Under the pieces are notes generated by a model. It did no database searches and had not been told where the DNA came from. It saw only the letters and a program-made list of their open reading frames with translations. DNA of 64,000 bases from Nocardia jiangxiensis NBRC 101359 (GTDB taxonomy: Bacteria > Actinomycetota > Actinomycetes > Mycobacteriales > Mycobacteriaceae): NCBI RefSeq assembly GCF_000308615.1, contig NZ_BAGB01000174.1, positions 124,001-188,000 of the forward strand. The letters are read 5' to 3'. A program made the translations under genes and the position numbers. Positions 17,801 to 25,445 of the stretch are shown in pieces (the first letter of the stretch is position 1; the number at the start of each line of letters is the position of its first letter).

Positions 17801-18891
17801 ATTACGGCGTCCACCTGTTGATCAGTAGTTCGAGATGGGCTGCCATCCGCCCGTCGGTCAAGGATCTGGTGCAGACGCGGCTGGAGATGCGGCTGGGTGA
17901 CCTGACGGACACCGTATTCGGTGCGCACCGGGCGATCGTCGCGGCCATTCCGCCGGATCGTCCGGGGCGCTGTATCTCCAACGAGGCGCTGCACATGCTC
18001 ACCGCGCTGCCGCGTACCGATGGTGTGGGCGAACCCGAGTCGGCGGCTGCCGGTTTGGCCGCTGCCATCGTGCAGTTGAACGAGCGGTACCAGGGCCGCA
18101 AGGCTCCCGAGGTCAGGCTGCTGCCGGCCGCGATCGGCCTGGACGAGATCCGGGCGGCTGTTCCGGAGCCGACCACCGCGGCGCAGCGCCTGGTGGTGCC
18201 GTTCGGTATCCGCGAATCCGATCTGCGACCCGCCGCAGTCGATTTCGGTGTCTCGACGCACATGATCGTGGTCGGCTCGTCTGGATGCGGTAAATCGACC
18301 GTGGTGGGTGCTCTGCTGGAATCCATTGCGCGACAATTCACTCCGGACCAGGCCCGGATCCTGCTGATCGATTACCGTCGCCAGCACATGGAGGCCGTGC
18401 CCGAGGAGCATTTGATCGGTTATCTGACCAGCGAGCGTGATCTGATCGAGGGACTGCCCCCGTTCGCGGCGAAGATGCGTAGCCGCCGGGCGCCGGACGG
18501 TGTCACCTCACAGCAGCTCAAGGAGCGCTCGTGGTGGACGGGGCCGGAGATATTCGTGGTCATCGACGACTACCACATGGTCGCGCAGCGCGGGCAGATG
18601 AATCCGCTGGATTCGTTGAAGGACATCATCGTCGACGGTCGCGATACCGGGCTGCACGTCATCGCCGCGCGCAATATCGCGCAGGCCGATATGGCGCTCT
18701 ACGACAATGTGATGGGGCAGATGAAGAACCTCAACTCCTCGGGACTGATCATGGACGGCTCGCGGTTGGATGGTGTGCTCATCGGAGATGTGAAGCCGAG
18801 CAAGCAACCTCTGGGGCGCGGGATCTTCGTCGAACCGCTGCATTCCCGCAAGGATCTCGTCCAGGCCGCCTGGAGGCCGGAGCAGGACTGA
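14884..18891 (+). CDS. eccC: ESX motor ATPase EccC, single-chain three-ATPase form
   Basis: 1335 residues from an ATG at 14884. Two N-terminal membrane helices (about 40-85, Met-rich) precede three FtsK/SpoIIIE-type ATPase domains with P-loops GATGSGKS (from residue 480), GGPQSGKS (829) and GSSGCGKS (1130). Domain 1 has VDFKGGATF and LDEFAEL; domains 2 and 3 have FVIDGWD and FVVIDDYHM in the Walker B region, without the glutamate of domain 1. EccC recognises Esx/PE C-termini and powers export. It is unsplit, as in ESX-2 and ESX-3, unlike the EccCa/EccCb pair of ESX-1. Confidence 0.96.
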   Translation: MTATRRFVRPARAVRGPKAPAVTELRLQPPTELPRPVPPSRLRMIMPVVMMAGMGGMMVMMFRSGGGMSPTMLMFPAMMLVSTLGMMGGAISGNGAGGAAGLNEERKDYLRSIADNRKSVHAAEAELHTFLRHTHPGPAEVSRLIGGTRMWEVQVASPQFLRVRVGRGRIANQVRVIVPEAAPTSDLDPVGVVEVTRFAKAYSTVGGMPVAINLLSAPQVGFDGDAAAVAGLVRALIAEVAVLHGPDQVCIAAVLPNPDAPEWAWLKWLPHTQHPSDTDAIGSSRMVYRSVSELRSKVLAGLNRGPFSANTQPTLDRPHFLLLVGVGGAATDRDISGIDGCTWIRLGTGEQSLPRALAFQVGEDHQLHEVTSRGLRRVGMADTMSMSATTALARGLSPYRLSTVVEAVAAEQASGGTSWEEMVGIADPGALRVERQWPRRRDSDRARLSIPVGHDPTGQLVYLDIKESAEEGMGPHGMCIGATGSGKSEFLRTLVLSAVATHSPDVLNLLLVDFKGGATFLGFDRLRHVTAVVTNMEEEADLVTRMEDVINGEMARRQRILRDAGNFASVADYERVREQGADLPPLPTLLIILDEFAELLEQHPSFSKLFVAIGRLGRSLRIHLLLSSQKVPANRMGELEAHLSYRVALRTNQTSDSRDAIGTADAYHLPKKPGSAYLRVGSGDLQRFQAAYVGGGYVAPAQVSAASTQRARRPGGGYRPPQRFTAAFIPNTRPEQIAEPEPIAPQAVEAEPVTIMETVLQQLAGHGRAAHAMWLPPLNVAPTLDRLVPTVPAGALRIPVAIMDKPRQQRQDVWSVDLSAAGGHAAIVGGPQSGKSTALQTLIMSAALTHTPEQVQFYCLDFSGGLSALRGVPHVGSVASAREGDRIRRTFALITGLLASRQTLFAELGIDSMREFRRRRGTPGESADLTARGDVHGDVFFVIDGWDIGFASNGPYFDEYQPVMESIALQGLNYGVHLLISSSRWAAIRPSVKDLVQTRLEMRLGDLTDTVFGAHRAIVAAIPPDRPGRCISNEALHMLTALPRTDGVGEPESAAAGLAAAIVQLNERYQGRKAPEVRLLPAAIGLDEIRAAVPEPTTAAQRLVVPFGIRESDLRPAAVDFGVSTHMIVVGSSGCGKSTVVGALLESIARQFTPDQARILLIDYRRQHMEAVPEEHLIGYLTSERDLIEGLPPFAAKMRSRRAPDGVTSQQLKERSWWTGPEIFVVIDDYHMVAQRGQMNPLDSLKDIIVDGRDTGLHVIAARNIAQADMALYDNVMGQMKNLNSSGLIMDGSRLDGVLIGDVKPSKQPLGRGIFVEPLHSRKDLVQAAWRPEQD

Positions 18892-18921
18892 ACCGCAGGT
18901 CGGGGCTCGATTGGCAAGATG

Positions 18922-18937
18922 TCCCCAAGAGTGGGAA
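18922..18937. promoter_or_regulatory. TTCCCA-type dyad upstream of the PE gene
   Basis: TCCCCAAGAGTGGGAA, one mismatch from the consensus arm, 57 bp before the PE start. It suggests an internal promoter that lets the PE/PPE/Esx substrates be made apart from the machine. A GATATAC stretch downstream could be a -10. Confidence 0.5.
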
Positions 18938-18994
18938 TGCCTTAGCGTTCTTGATATACGACCCGCACGGGTCTGCATCGGTTAGGAGAATGCC

Positions 18995-19309
18995 ATGGCT
19001 CTCGAGGTTACTCCAGAACATCTCTCGGTCATCAGTGGGCAGCTCGGCATCACCCAGGCCGACGTCCTGCAGACCATTGCCGAGGCCGCGCCGCTCGCTG
19101 TTCCGTTCGCTCCGGGCGCCGACATCGTGAGTGCGCTGTTGCCGCCCGCGGCCTTCGAACATGCCGGCACGTTCTTTCCGGCGGCACTGCACGGAATCGG
19201 CTGCGGTGCGGAGGCATCCGCGGTGCTGCCCGTGATCGGTGCGGATTATTTGATTGCCGATCTGCTGGGGGGCGGATCGGTTTTCGGTCAATCGACTTTC
19301 GTCGAATAA
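18995..19309 (+). CDS. PE family protein
   Basis: 104 residues from an ATG at 18995 with TAGGAG six or seven bases upstream. It is only a PE-type helical hairpin (LEVTPEHLSVISGQLGIT, later ADIVSALLPPAAFEHAGTFF) with no long tail. YLIAD at residues 85-89 is the YxxxD export signal in the usual place behind the second helix. It should pair with the PPE protein 30 bp downstream and be exported as a heterodimer guided by EspG. A literal Pro-Glu dipeptide is present (TPEH). Confidence 0.88.
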   Translation: MALEVTPEHLSVISGQLGITQADVLQTIAEAAPLAVPFAPGADIVSALLPPAAFEHAGTFFPAALHGIGCGAEASAVLPVIGADYLIADLLGGGSVFGQSTFVE

Positions 19310-19339
19310 TCGACGACCCCTCGTGCGAAAGCTGATGTC

Positions 19340-20575
19340 ATGCTGCTGCCATTCGATTCCCTCGTGCTGGCCGCACATGCGATCATCGATCCGGTGCTCA
19401 TAGGTCCCGGCACATTCTCCACGGTTCTCACCGCCGAATCCTATGCGGCCATCGCCGCACAATTGCACGCCGCGGCGGCCGGCACCGACGGCTCGATGAC
19501 CCAGATGGGCGAGACCTGGCGGGGACCTTCATCCGATACCGCGCAGGCGGGTTTTCGGGAGCATTCGGCATGGTTGCGTGCGCAGGGTGACGTGGCTGCC
19601 GCGACAGCCACCCAGTTGCACGCCGTCGCGACGGCGTACACCGCGGCACAGCAGGAGATGCTGGCGGTGAGCGTGTGGCTCGCCGAATTCGAGGTTCGGC
19701 AGGCGGCTTTGGAGGCGGCCAGTGTGGCCTGCAATCCGGTCCTGCCGTTGGCATGCGCGATGGATACCGAGATCTTCCTGATCATCGGAACCGCCCTCGG
19801 TGTCATGGGCGGTTATGCCGCAACGATGGGTCCGATTCTGGCCTCGTTCCCGGAACCGGTGCTCGCGCAGCCGATCGTCGCGAGTCCGGGCGGTCCGGTG
19901 ATGCCGACCGCGATGTCGGTCGACTATCTGACCTCGGGCGGCTCGCGCGGGCTCGGAACATCGCTGGTCTCCTCGCTGTCGCGTACCTCGTCCCCGAGCC
20001 TCGGCTCGGGCAGCACATCCGGGCCGGACGGCCACGAGATGCCTTCCGGCACTACGCAATCGACGGATCCGACGAGTCCGGATTCGCCGGCCGCCGAACA
20101 GGCGGCGCAGAATGTCGACCCCTCGGTCTCCGGTTCCGATTCGGGGACGAACGGATCCGACAACGCGGTGACCGAACACCGGGACCTGTCCGGGACGTCG
20201 CAGAACTCGGCCACGCCCACGTCGGCGATGTACGCGGGACGCGGCAGCACGGTCGCCCTCGGGTTGACCCGCGGCGGATTGGGGTCGATGTCGGGAGCCT
20301 CGACCGGGTACCGGATGCCCTCGAACTGGCGGTCGGGCATGGGCGCCAAGGCATTCGGCGCCTCGTCGGCCGAAGCGCCGGAGGCGCCGTTGGCCCGCGC
20401 GGCGCCGCGCGGGGCGATCGCCCCCGAGGGGCGCATGCGCCGTCGCCGCGACGAGGACGAGACCAGGGCGTCGAAGGTCTACACGCCGGGCGAACCGCAG
20501 GACGTCCCCGTCCTGGAGTACGCACCGGTCGTCGGCGTCATCGAATACACAGATGAGGGCGGGTCCGATGAGTGA
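19340..20575 (+). CDS. PPE-like partner protein without the PPE motif
   Basis: 411 residues from an ATG at 19340. The N-terminal 150 residues form the PPE helical bundle, with IGPGTFSTVLTAESYAAIAA, the WRGPSS turn and the long QLHAVATAYTAAQQEM helix. The Pro-Pro-Glu near the N-terminus is missing. A hydrophobic segment (about 130-165) could be membrane-associated. The rest is Ser/Gly/Pro-rich and ends in an Arg/Asp/Glu-rich stretch (MRRRRDEDETR) and VLEYAPVVGVI. It follows the PE gene by 30 bp, as PE-PPE pairs do. Confidence 0.85.
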   Translation: MLLPFDSLVLAAHAIIDPVLIGPGTFSTVLTAESYAAIAAQLHAAAAGTDGSMTQMGETWRGPSSDTAQAGFREHSAWLRAQGDVAAATATQLHAVATAYTAAQQEMLAVSVWLAEFEVRQAALEAASVACNPVLPLACAMDTEIFLIIGTALGVMGGYAATMGPILASFPEPVLAQPIVASPGGPVMPTAMSVDYLTSGGSRGLGTSLVSSLSRTSSPSLGSGSTSGPDGHEMPSGTTQSTDPTSPDSPAAEQAAQNVDPSVSGSDSGTNGSDNAVTEHRDLSGTSQNSATPTSAMYAGRGSTVALGLTRGGLGSMSGASTGYRMPSNWRSGMGAKAFGASSAEAPEAPLARAAPRGAIAPEGRMRRRRDEDETRASKVYTPGEPQDVPVLEYAPVVGVIEYTDEGGSDE

Positions 20576-20699
20576 TCGCCACGGCGGTCGCGGTGGGCGG
20601 CGTTTTCGACAGGACCGCCGTACTGCATCGCCGCACCTCGAACAAGCTTCCGCGGTGATTCGGCCGGGGTTGACAGTAAGTCCGCGAAAGGAATGAGAA

Positions 20700-21077
20700 A
20701 TGAGCAAACTTACTCTTGCGCATCCAGAGCATCTGGTCGCCGGCGCCAAGGCCACGGCAACCGCTCACGGAGAACTTCTCGGCCACATCAGTCAATTGCA
20801 GGCGAACCAGGGAGAGTGGCAGAACGCCCTGGGCGGGCAGACGGGTACGCAGACCCAGAGTGCCGTCCAGAATGCGATCGGGTCGGCCCAGCGGCTGGCC
20901 GACTACCTCGATCAGAATATTCTGACGCCGCTCCGGGATGCGCATGTAAAATTCGATCAGGCGGCACAGGATTCGGCGAATATGGTGGGTAAGGGCACTG
21001 CCTTCGCCGACGACAGCGCCAATAGCAGCTACACCGCCGGCAATACCAATTTCTCGAAGGTGGACACGAGTTTCTGA
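20700..21077 (+). CDS. Esx (WXG100-type) protein, CFP-10-like position, with WQN turn
   Basis: 125 residues from an ATG at 20700 behind GAAAGGA. Two amphipathic helices flank a turn reading EWQNAL (W40-N42), so the glycine of WXG is replaced by asparagine. The tail after the second helix is about 30 residues, longer than in CFP-10, and I see no YxxxD/E signal in it. It is the first gene of the Esx pair, the position of esxB/esxD/esxG in mycobacterial loci, 124 bp after the PPE gene and 52 bp before its partner. Likely forms the exported heterodimer with the next gene. Confidence 0.85.
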   Translation: MSKLTLAHPEHLVAGAKATATAHGELLGHISQLQANQGEWQNALGGQTGTQTQSAVQNAIGSAQRLADYLDQNILTPLRDAHVKFDQAAQDSANMVGKGTAFADDSANSSYTAGNTNFSKVDTSF

Positions 21078-21129
21078 CTCGTAGTCGATCATTCGGCAAT
21101 ATTTCTGATACGAAAGGTTTGTACATAAA

Positions 21130-21441
21130 ATGTCTGCATCTGGCGGCGGCGTTGTAAGCGCCAAATACGACCTGGTCAACCAGGCATCGATTCATACCAC
21201 GCACATCGCGGGTGGTATGAATCAGACCAACGGCGACCTCGGCAAAATGTGGGTGGCGTTGGTCCAGGGATTCCAGGGTCAGGGTTCGGACGCGGCCCAG
21301 CAGATTCTGGCCGAATTGAAGAAGCGGCTGGACGCCTACGAGAACGACCTGTCGGCGCTGAACAAGACGGTCGTGAAAGCGGTCGACTACATCCAGCACA
21401 CCGACCACGCCGTCAGCGCCGGGTTCCTTTCGCACATCTGA
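21130..21441 (+). CDS. Esx (WXG100-type) protein, ESAT-6-like position, with FQG turn
   Basis: 103 residues from an ATG at 21130. The helix-turn-helix has the turn GFQGQGSDA (F48-Q-G50), so Trp is replaced by Phe; a Trp lies seven residues earlier. The second helix (LAELKKRLDAYENDLSALNK) is typical of ESAT-6-like proteins. It sits in the esxA/esxC/esxH slot right before espG. Together with the previous gene it forms the Esx pair of this locus. Confidence 0.87.
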   Translation: MSASGGGVVSAKYDLVNQASIHTTHIAGGMNQTNGDLGKMWVALVQGFQGQGSDAAQQILAELKKRLDAYENDLSALNKTVVKAVDYIQHTDHAVSAGFLSHI

Positions 21442-21468
21442 CGGTGATGCCCGGGAACACGACTACTG

Positions 21469-22359
21469 ATGTCCGATAACGGAACGGCTGCACTGCCGTC
21501 GGCCATCGGCCAGCCGTCGAGCGAAGGAGTGAACGAAGAACCGGTCGCCCTCGACCTGAATGTCGATGCCGCCCTGTTGTTGAAACATCTGGTCGGCATC
21601 GACTCCTATCCACCGGTACTGGCACTGCTGCCGAGCAGCTACCACCTCGGTGGTCTGGACCCGGCGTACGAGGCGGTAGCCGAGCGGCTGGCCGAAGCGG
21701 GTGTGCTCATCGACAACACCGTTCACCCGCTGGTGGAGCACTGGTTGCAGTGTCTGTACCGGCCCGATGTCGAATTGGCTTCCCGCATCGTGGATTTCGG
21801 GCCGCAGGGCGAGCCGGGAGATATGTTGCGATTCTCCCTGGTGCGTTCGCAGGACACTCATGTGCTCGCGGTGCGCTGTGGCGACCATGTCGTCATCCAG
21901 CCAGTATTCCGACCGGACCGGCAGCTGGACACGGTCACCGCCGCTCTGTCCGCCGCGCTCGGCCCCTGCGAGGCGTTGCGGTTCGACCCGATCACGGCGC
22001 GGTCCGAGCAATTGGGTGAGGTGTTGTCCGACCCGGCCGAGTGGCGACGAGGTCTGGTCGAGCTGGGTGCCACAGCACATACCGCCGGTGTGCTCAGCCG
22101 GGTCTTCGGTGATGTGGTGCGGCGTGCGGAGGTGGTCGTGATCGAGCACCACGACGGCTCCACACCACAGCCCGGGGTGTGCCTGAGTGTGTTCGACACC
22201 GGATCCGGCCGGTTCGTCGTCTCACCGAGTGTGGCTTTGGACGGCGAGGTCTGGGCGACCTACACCCCGGGGTACGACACGGCCCTGCACGCGGGAATCG
22301 GGGCACTGATCGATATGTTGCCCGGCCGCAGCTGGTTCGAAACCAGCAGAACCGGCTGA
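21469..22359 (+). CDS. espG: ESX secretion chaperone EspG
   Basis: 296 residues from an ATG at 21469, 27 bp after the Esx pair. The alternating strand and helix pattern (WLQCLYRPDVELASRIVDFG, later HVLAVRCGDHVVIQPVF) and the location are those of EspG, the cytosolic chaperone that binds the hydrophobic tip of PPE proteins and keeps PE-PPE dimers soluble. The first 25 residues are a weakly conserved extension. Its client here is presumably the PE/PPE pair at 18995-20575. Confidence 0.9.
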   Translation: MSDNGTAALPSAIGQPSSEGVNEEPVALDLNVDAALLLKHLVGIDSYPPVLALLPSSYHLGGLDPAYEAVAERLAEAGVLIDNTVHPLVEHWLQCLYRPDVELASRIVDFGPQGEPGDMLRFSLVRSQDTHVLAVRCGDHVVIQPVFRPDRQLDTVTAALSAALGPCEALRFDPITARSEQLGEVLSDPAEWRRGLVELGATAHTAGVLSRVFGDVVRRAEVVVIEHHDGSTPQPGVCLSVFDTGSGRFVVSPSVALDGEVWATYTPGYDTALHAGIGALIDMLPGRSWFETSRTG

Positions 22360-22395
22360 AATGTTCTCGCTGGGTTCTTCGAGAGGATGAGGGAA

Positions 22396-23916
22396 ATGAA
22401 CCGAGCACCGAGTATGAACGGTCATTCGACCGAGTCCGTACGGGCTCGGGGCGGTTATGACGCCTTCTTCGCGCCGGTCGACGAGCAGGCTCAGCCGGCG
22501 CGGAAGGAGATCGCGGCCGCCGAAGGGACGAGCGCCTCGGCCTCGGTGGCGCCCCCGACCGGTGGCACGCCGGATTTCTCCGCGGGTCGGCCCGAAGTTC
22601 CCGCACCGCCGCGAGAACCGGATCGCAGCGCACAGTTCGAAGGTTCCGGATCGGTGACCGCCACACCGACGCCGCGGCCCGCCGCGACGTCGTCGGCCGA
22701 TGACCGGTACCAGAACCAGACGTGGTCGGCGCAGGAGCCGACGCCGGCCAACACCGCACCACCCGCGGCAGCCCCGCCCGCGCAAGCCGCCACGGCCGCA
22801 CCACGATTCGACGCCGCCGCCGGAAACTCCGCAGCGGCATGGCAATCCGCGAAAATCCCCGAAACCTCCAGGGCCGCAGAGCAGCCCGACGCGGCCCCGC
22901 CGACGGCCCGGGTGCCCGACCGCGTCAATTACGACACCGCCGCGCGTGTCGAGGTGCTGCCTGCCGCGCTGACCTCAGTGGATCTCCTGGCCGACATCGC
23001 CGCCGCCCGGCGCGCCCAGTTGAAGTCCCAGAGTGGTATGCGTGGCGCGCTGAACAAGGTCGGCTTCAATCTGGGATTGTCTCCGGCCGAACAGCGCACC
23101 GAGAATCGCCGCGGCCGCATCCGCCGTCAGCTCACCTCGACCTATCAGATCGCGGTGATCAGCGTGAAGGGTGGTGTGGGCCGGACCACCGTGAGCGCCG
23201 CCCTCGGTTCCACCTTCGCCAGCTTGCGGCCGGACCGTGTGGTCGGCATCGATGCGAACCCGGATTTCGGGGATCTGCCGACCCGCACCTGCCGCCATCC
23301 GTACGGCCTGACCCTGCGCGACCTGGCGCAGGCGAGGAATCTGGACGCCTTCTCCGCGGTGCACTCGTTCACCTCGATCAACAATTCCGATCTGGCGGTG
23401 ATCGCGTCGCCGTGGAACACCGAGGCCACCGAAGCGTTGTCGGGACAGGAGTACACGACGGCGGTCGAGGTGCTGCGGCGGCATTACAATCTCCTGATCG
23501 TCGATTGTGGGACGGGCGTGCTGGATTCGGTGACCAACGCGGTGCTGCGAACCAGTGACGCGGTCGTGGTCGTCACCCCGGCCACCGTCGGCGGGGTGAA
23601 GGGTGCGGTCGCGACCCTCAATTGGCTGAATTCACATGGGCTGCACCAGCTGATCGCCAAATCGATCATCGCGATCGTGCGCCACCATGCGGCCCGGCCG
23701 ACGGTCGAGGTCGACGAGATCGAGAAGCTGTTCGCCTCGGCACAGCGGCCTACCCGCCTGGTGCCCTACGACGAGCATCTGGCAGAGGGCGGCGAAATCG
23801 ATCTGCGATTGCTCGAGAGCGATACCGCGCTGGCGTTCGAGGAACTGGCCGCCGCGGTGGCGGACGGATTCCCCAGCTACCCGGCGGCCTCGGGTGACCG
23901 CGGAGGGTGGCGATGA
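22396..23916 (+). CDS. EspI/MinD-like ESX-associated ATPase
   Basis: 506 residues. The ATG at 22396 is chosen over the one at 22387 because GAGAGG lies nine bases before it. Residues 1-200 are Ala/Pro-rich and disordered. Residues 245-500 are a ParA/MinD ATPase with the deviant Walker A KGGVGRTT (Lys258 first), VGIDANPDFGD and LIVDCGTG. EspI of ESX-1 and the equivalent ESX-2 protein share this layout; EspI has been linked to shutting ESX-1 down when ATP is low. Its stop overlaps the eccD start (ATGA), so expression is coupled. Confidence 0.88.
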   Translation: MNRAPSMNGHSTESVRARGGYDAFFAPVDEQAQPARKEIAAAEGTSASASVAPPTGGTPDFSAGRPEVPAPPREPDRSAQFEGSGSVTATPTPRPAATSSADDRYQNQTWSAQEPTPANTAPPAAAPPAQAATAAPRFDAAAGNSAAAWQSAKIPETSRAAEQPDAAPPTARVPDRVNYDTAARVEVLPAALTSVDLLADIAAARRAQLKSQSGMRGALNKVGFNLGLSPAEQRTENRRGRIRRQLTSTYQIAVISVKGGVGRTTVSAALGSTFASLRPDRVVGIDANPDFGDLPTRTCRHPYGLTLRDLAQARNLDAFSAVHSFTSINNSDLAVIASPWNTEATEALSGQEYTTAVEVLRRHYNLLIVDCGTGVLDSVTNAVLRTSDAVVVVTPATVGGVKGAVATLNWLNSHGLHQLIAKSIIAIVRHHAARPTVEVDEIEKLFASAQRPTRLVPYDEHLAEGGEIDLRLLESDTALAFEELAAAVADGFPSYPAASGDRGGWR

Positions 23917-25445
23917 GCACAGCCTATGCACCGGCTCCGGCGCAGGCGCAGGCCTCCGCGGAGGTCGCGCGGGCTCGTATCGCGATCATGGTGGCCAGCT
24001 ACCAGGTCGATGTGGTCGTACCGACCAAGTTCACGATCGAGACCTACATCGATGACCTGCTCGATGTGCTGGCAAGTTCGATCGACGACGACACGGTCGA
24101 CTTCACCCCGCCGAGCGGGCAGTGGAGCCTGGCTCGTCCGGGCGAACCGCCGATGCCACGCTGGCGCAGCCTCGCCGATCACGACATCGTCGACGGCGCC
24201 GTGCTGATGCTGTCGGTGGTCGAAACGGCGGAGATGTTCACCCCGGTGGTCGAGGACATCACCGATGCGCTGGCTCGGATCAACGAACGCGAATTCGCCG
24301 AGTTCGACGCCGAGACCGCCAAGATCGCCGGTTTGACCGTCCTGGTGGCCGGCTCGGTCGCGACGGCGGCGATGTTGTCGCTGTCGTGGTCGCGGTCGGG
24401 GTCCCTCGGGTGGTGTGGCCTGCCGGCCCTGCTGCTCGGCGCGGTCTGCTGGGCGGCGGCGCTGATCACAGGGCGGCGGCACGCCGCACCGGCGCTGTGC
24501 CTGGGACTGTCGCTGACCGCGTTGCCGCTGCTGTTCGCCGGTGGTGCGATGCTGGTGCCGTCGGCGTACGAGCGGCCCGGTGGGTTCGCCGCGGCCAATG
24601 TGGCCGCCGGAGCGGCCGTGGCCGCCGTCGCCGCGGCCACGATGATGCGGCTGACACGCCGGGGCATCGCCACGTTGATGACGGTCACGGTGCTCGGTGC
24701 GATGGTGACCGTCCTCGCGTTCCCGTTGGCCTATGTCGATATTTCGGTGGGACAGGTGGCCGGCGGCGCCGCCTTCGTCGGACTGGTCGGGCTCACCATG
24801 GCCCCGCGGCTGGCGGTGGCAGCCGCCCGCATCCGGCCGCCCGACCTGCCGGACCCCGGCAACGAGGTCGCGCCCGCGACCCTCGCCGACATCTTCGACA
24901 CCGAATCGGCTCGCGAGATGGACCAGGGCCACGATCCGGCCGATGATCCCGAATTCCGTTACCAGCACAGCGAATCCGGCATCGAAGGCCGGGCCCGGCT
25001 GGCCGTGACCAGCTTGCGCGGATTGATTGCCGCGATGTCGGTGCTGCTGCCGACCGCCGCGGTGCTGTCGGCCGCGGCGAGCCCGGGGGGCATCCGGGAG
25101 ATCGTGCTGGCCGCGGCCGTCGCCGGGATCCTGGTGCTCAGGGCCCGGTGGCATCCGGACCGGGTCCAGGCGCTCTCGCTGCTGGCCGCTGCTGTCGCGA
25201 CGGTGGCGGGTGTGGGCTTCGTCCTGATGGGAGCGTATGACAGCGCGCCGGCCCGGCTCCTGGTCGCCGTGGTGGTCATTCTCGCGGCGGGCACCGGATG
25301 CCTGGCGGCGATGAAACTGCCGGACAAGCGACTCTCTCCGGTCACTCGTCGCGTCGTCGACCTGATCGAGTACACGTTCATCCTGATCATCCCGATAATC
25401 GCCTTCTGGATCATGGGTGTCTACACCGCGATGCGGGCGATCTGA
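23913..25445 (+). CDS. eccD: ESX membrane channel component EccD
   Basis: 510 residues from an ATG at 23913 with GGAGG six bases upstream and an ATGA overlap with the previous gene. Residues 25-105 are the ubiquitin-like cytoplasmic domain (RIAIMVASYQVDVVVPTKF), followed by about eleven hydrophobic helices to the C-terminus, interrupted by a loop near residues 305-360 (NEVAPATLADIFDTES). EccD forms the membrane barrel of the ESX complex. The stop shares its A with the mycP ATG. Confidence 0.95.
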   Translation: MSTAYAPAPAQAQASAEVARARIAIMVASYQVDVVVPTKFTIETYIDDLLDVLASSIDDDTVDFTPPSGQWSLARPGEPPMPRWRSLADHDIVDGAVLMLSVVETAEMFTPVVEDITDALARINEREFAEFDAETAKIAGLTVLVAGSVATAAMLSLSWSRSGSLGWCGLPALLLGAVCWAAALITGRRHAAPALCLGLSLTALPLLFAGGAMLVPSAYERPGGFAAANVAAGAAVAAVAAATMMRLTRRGIATLMTVTVLGAMVTVLAFPLAYVDISVGQVAGGAAFVGLVGLTMAPRLAVAAARIRPPDLPDPGNEVAPATLADIFDTESAREMDQGHDPADDPEFRYQHSESGIEGRARLAVTSLRGLIAAMSVLLPTAAVLSAAASPGGIREIVLAAAVAGILVLRARWHPDRVQALSLLAAAVATVAGVGFVLMGAYDSAPARLLVAVVVILAAGTGCLAAMKLPDKRLSPVTRRVVDLIEYTFILIIPIIAFWIMGVYTAMRAI

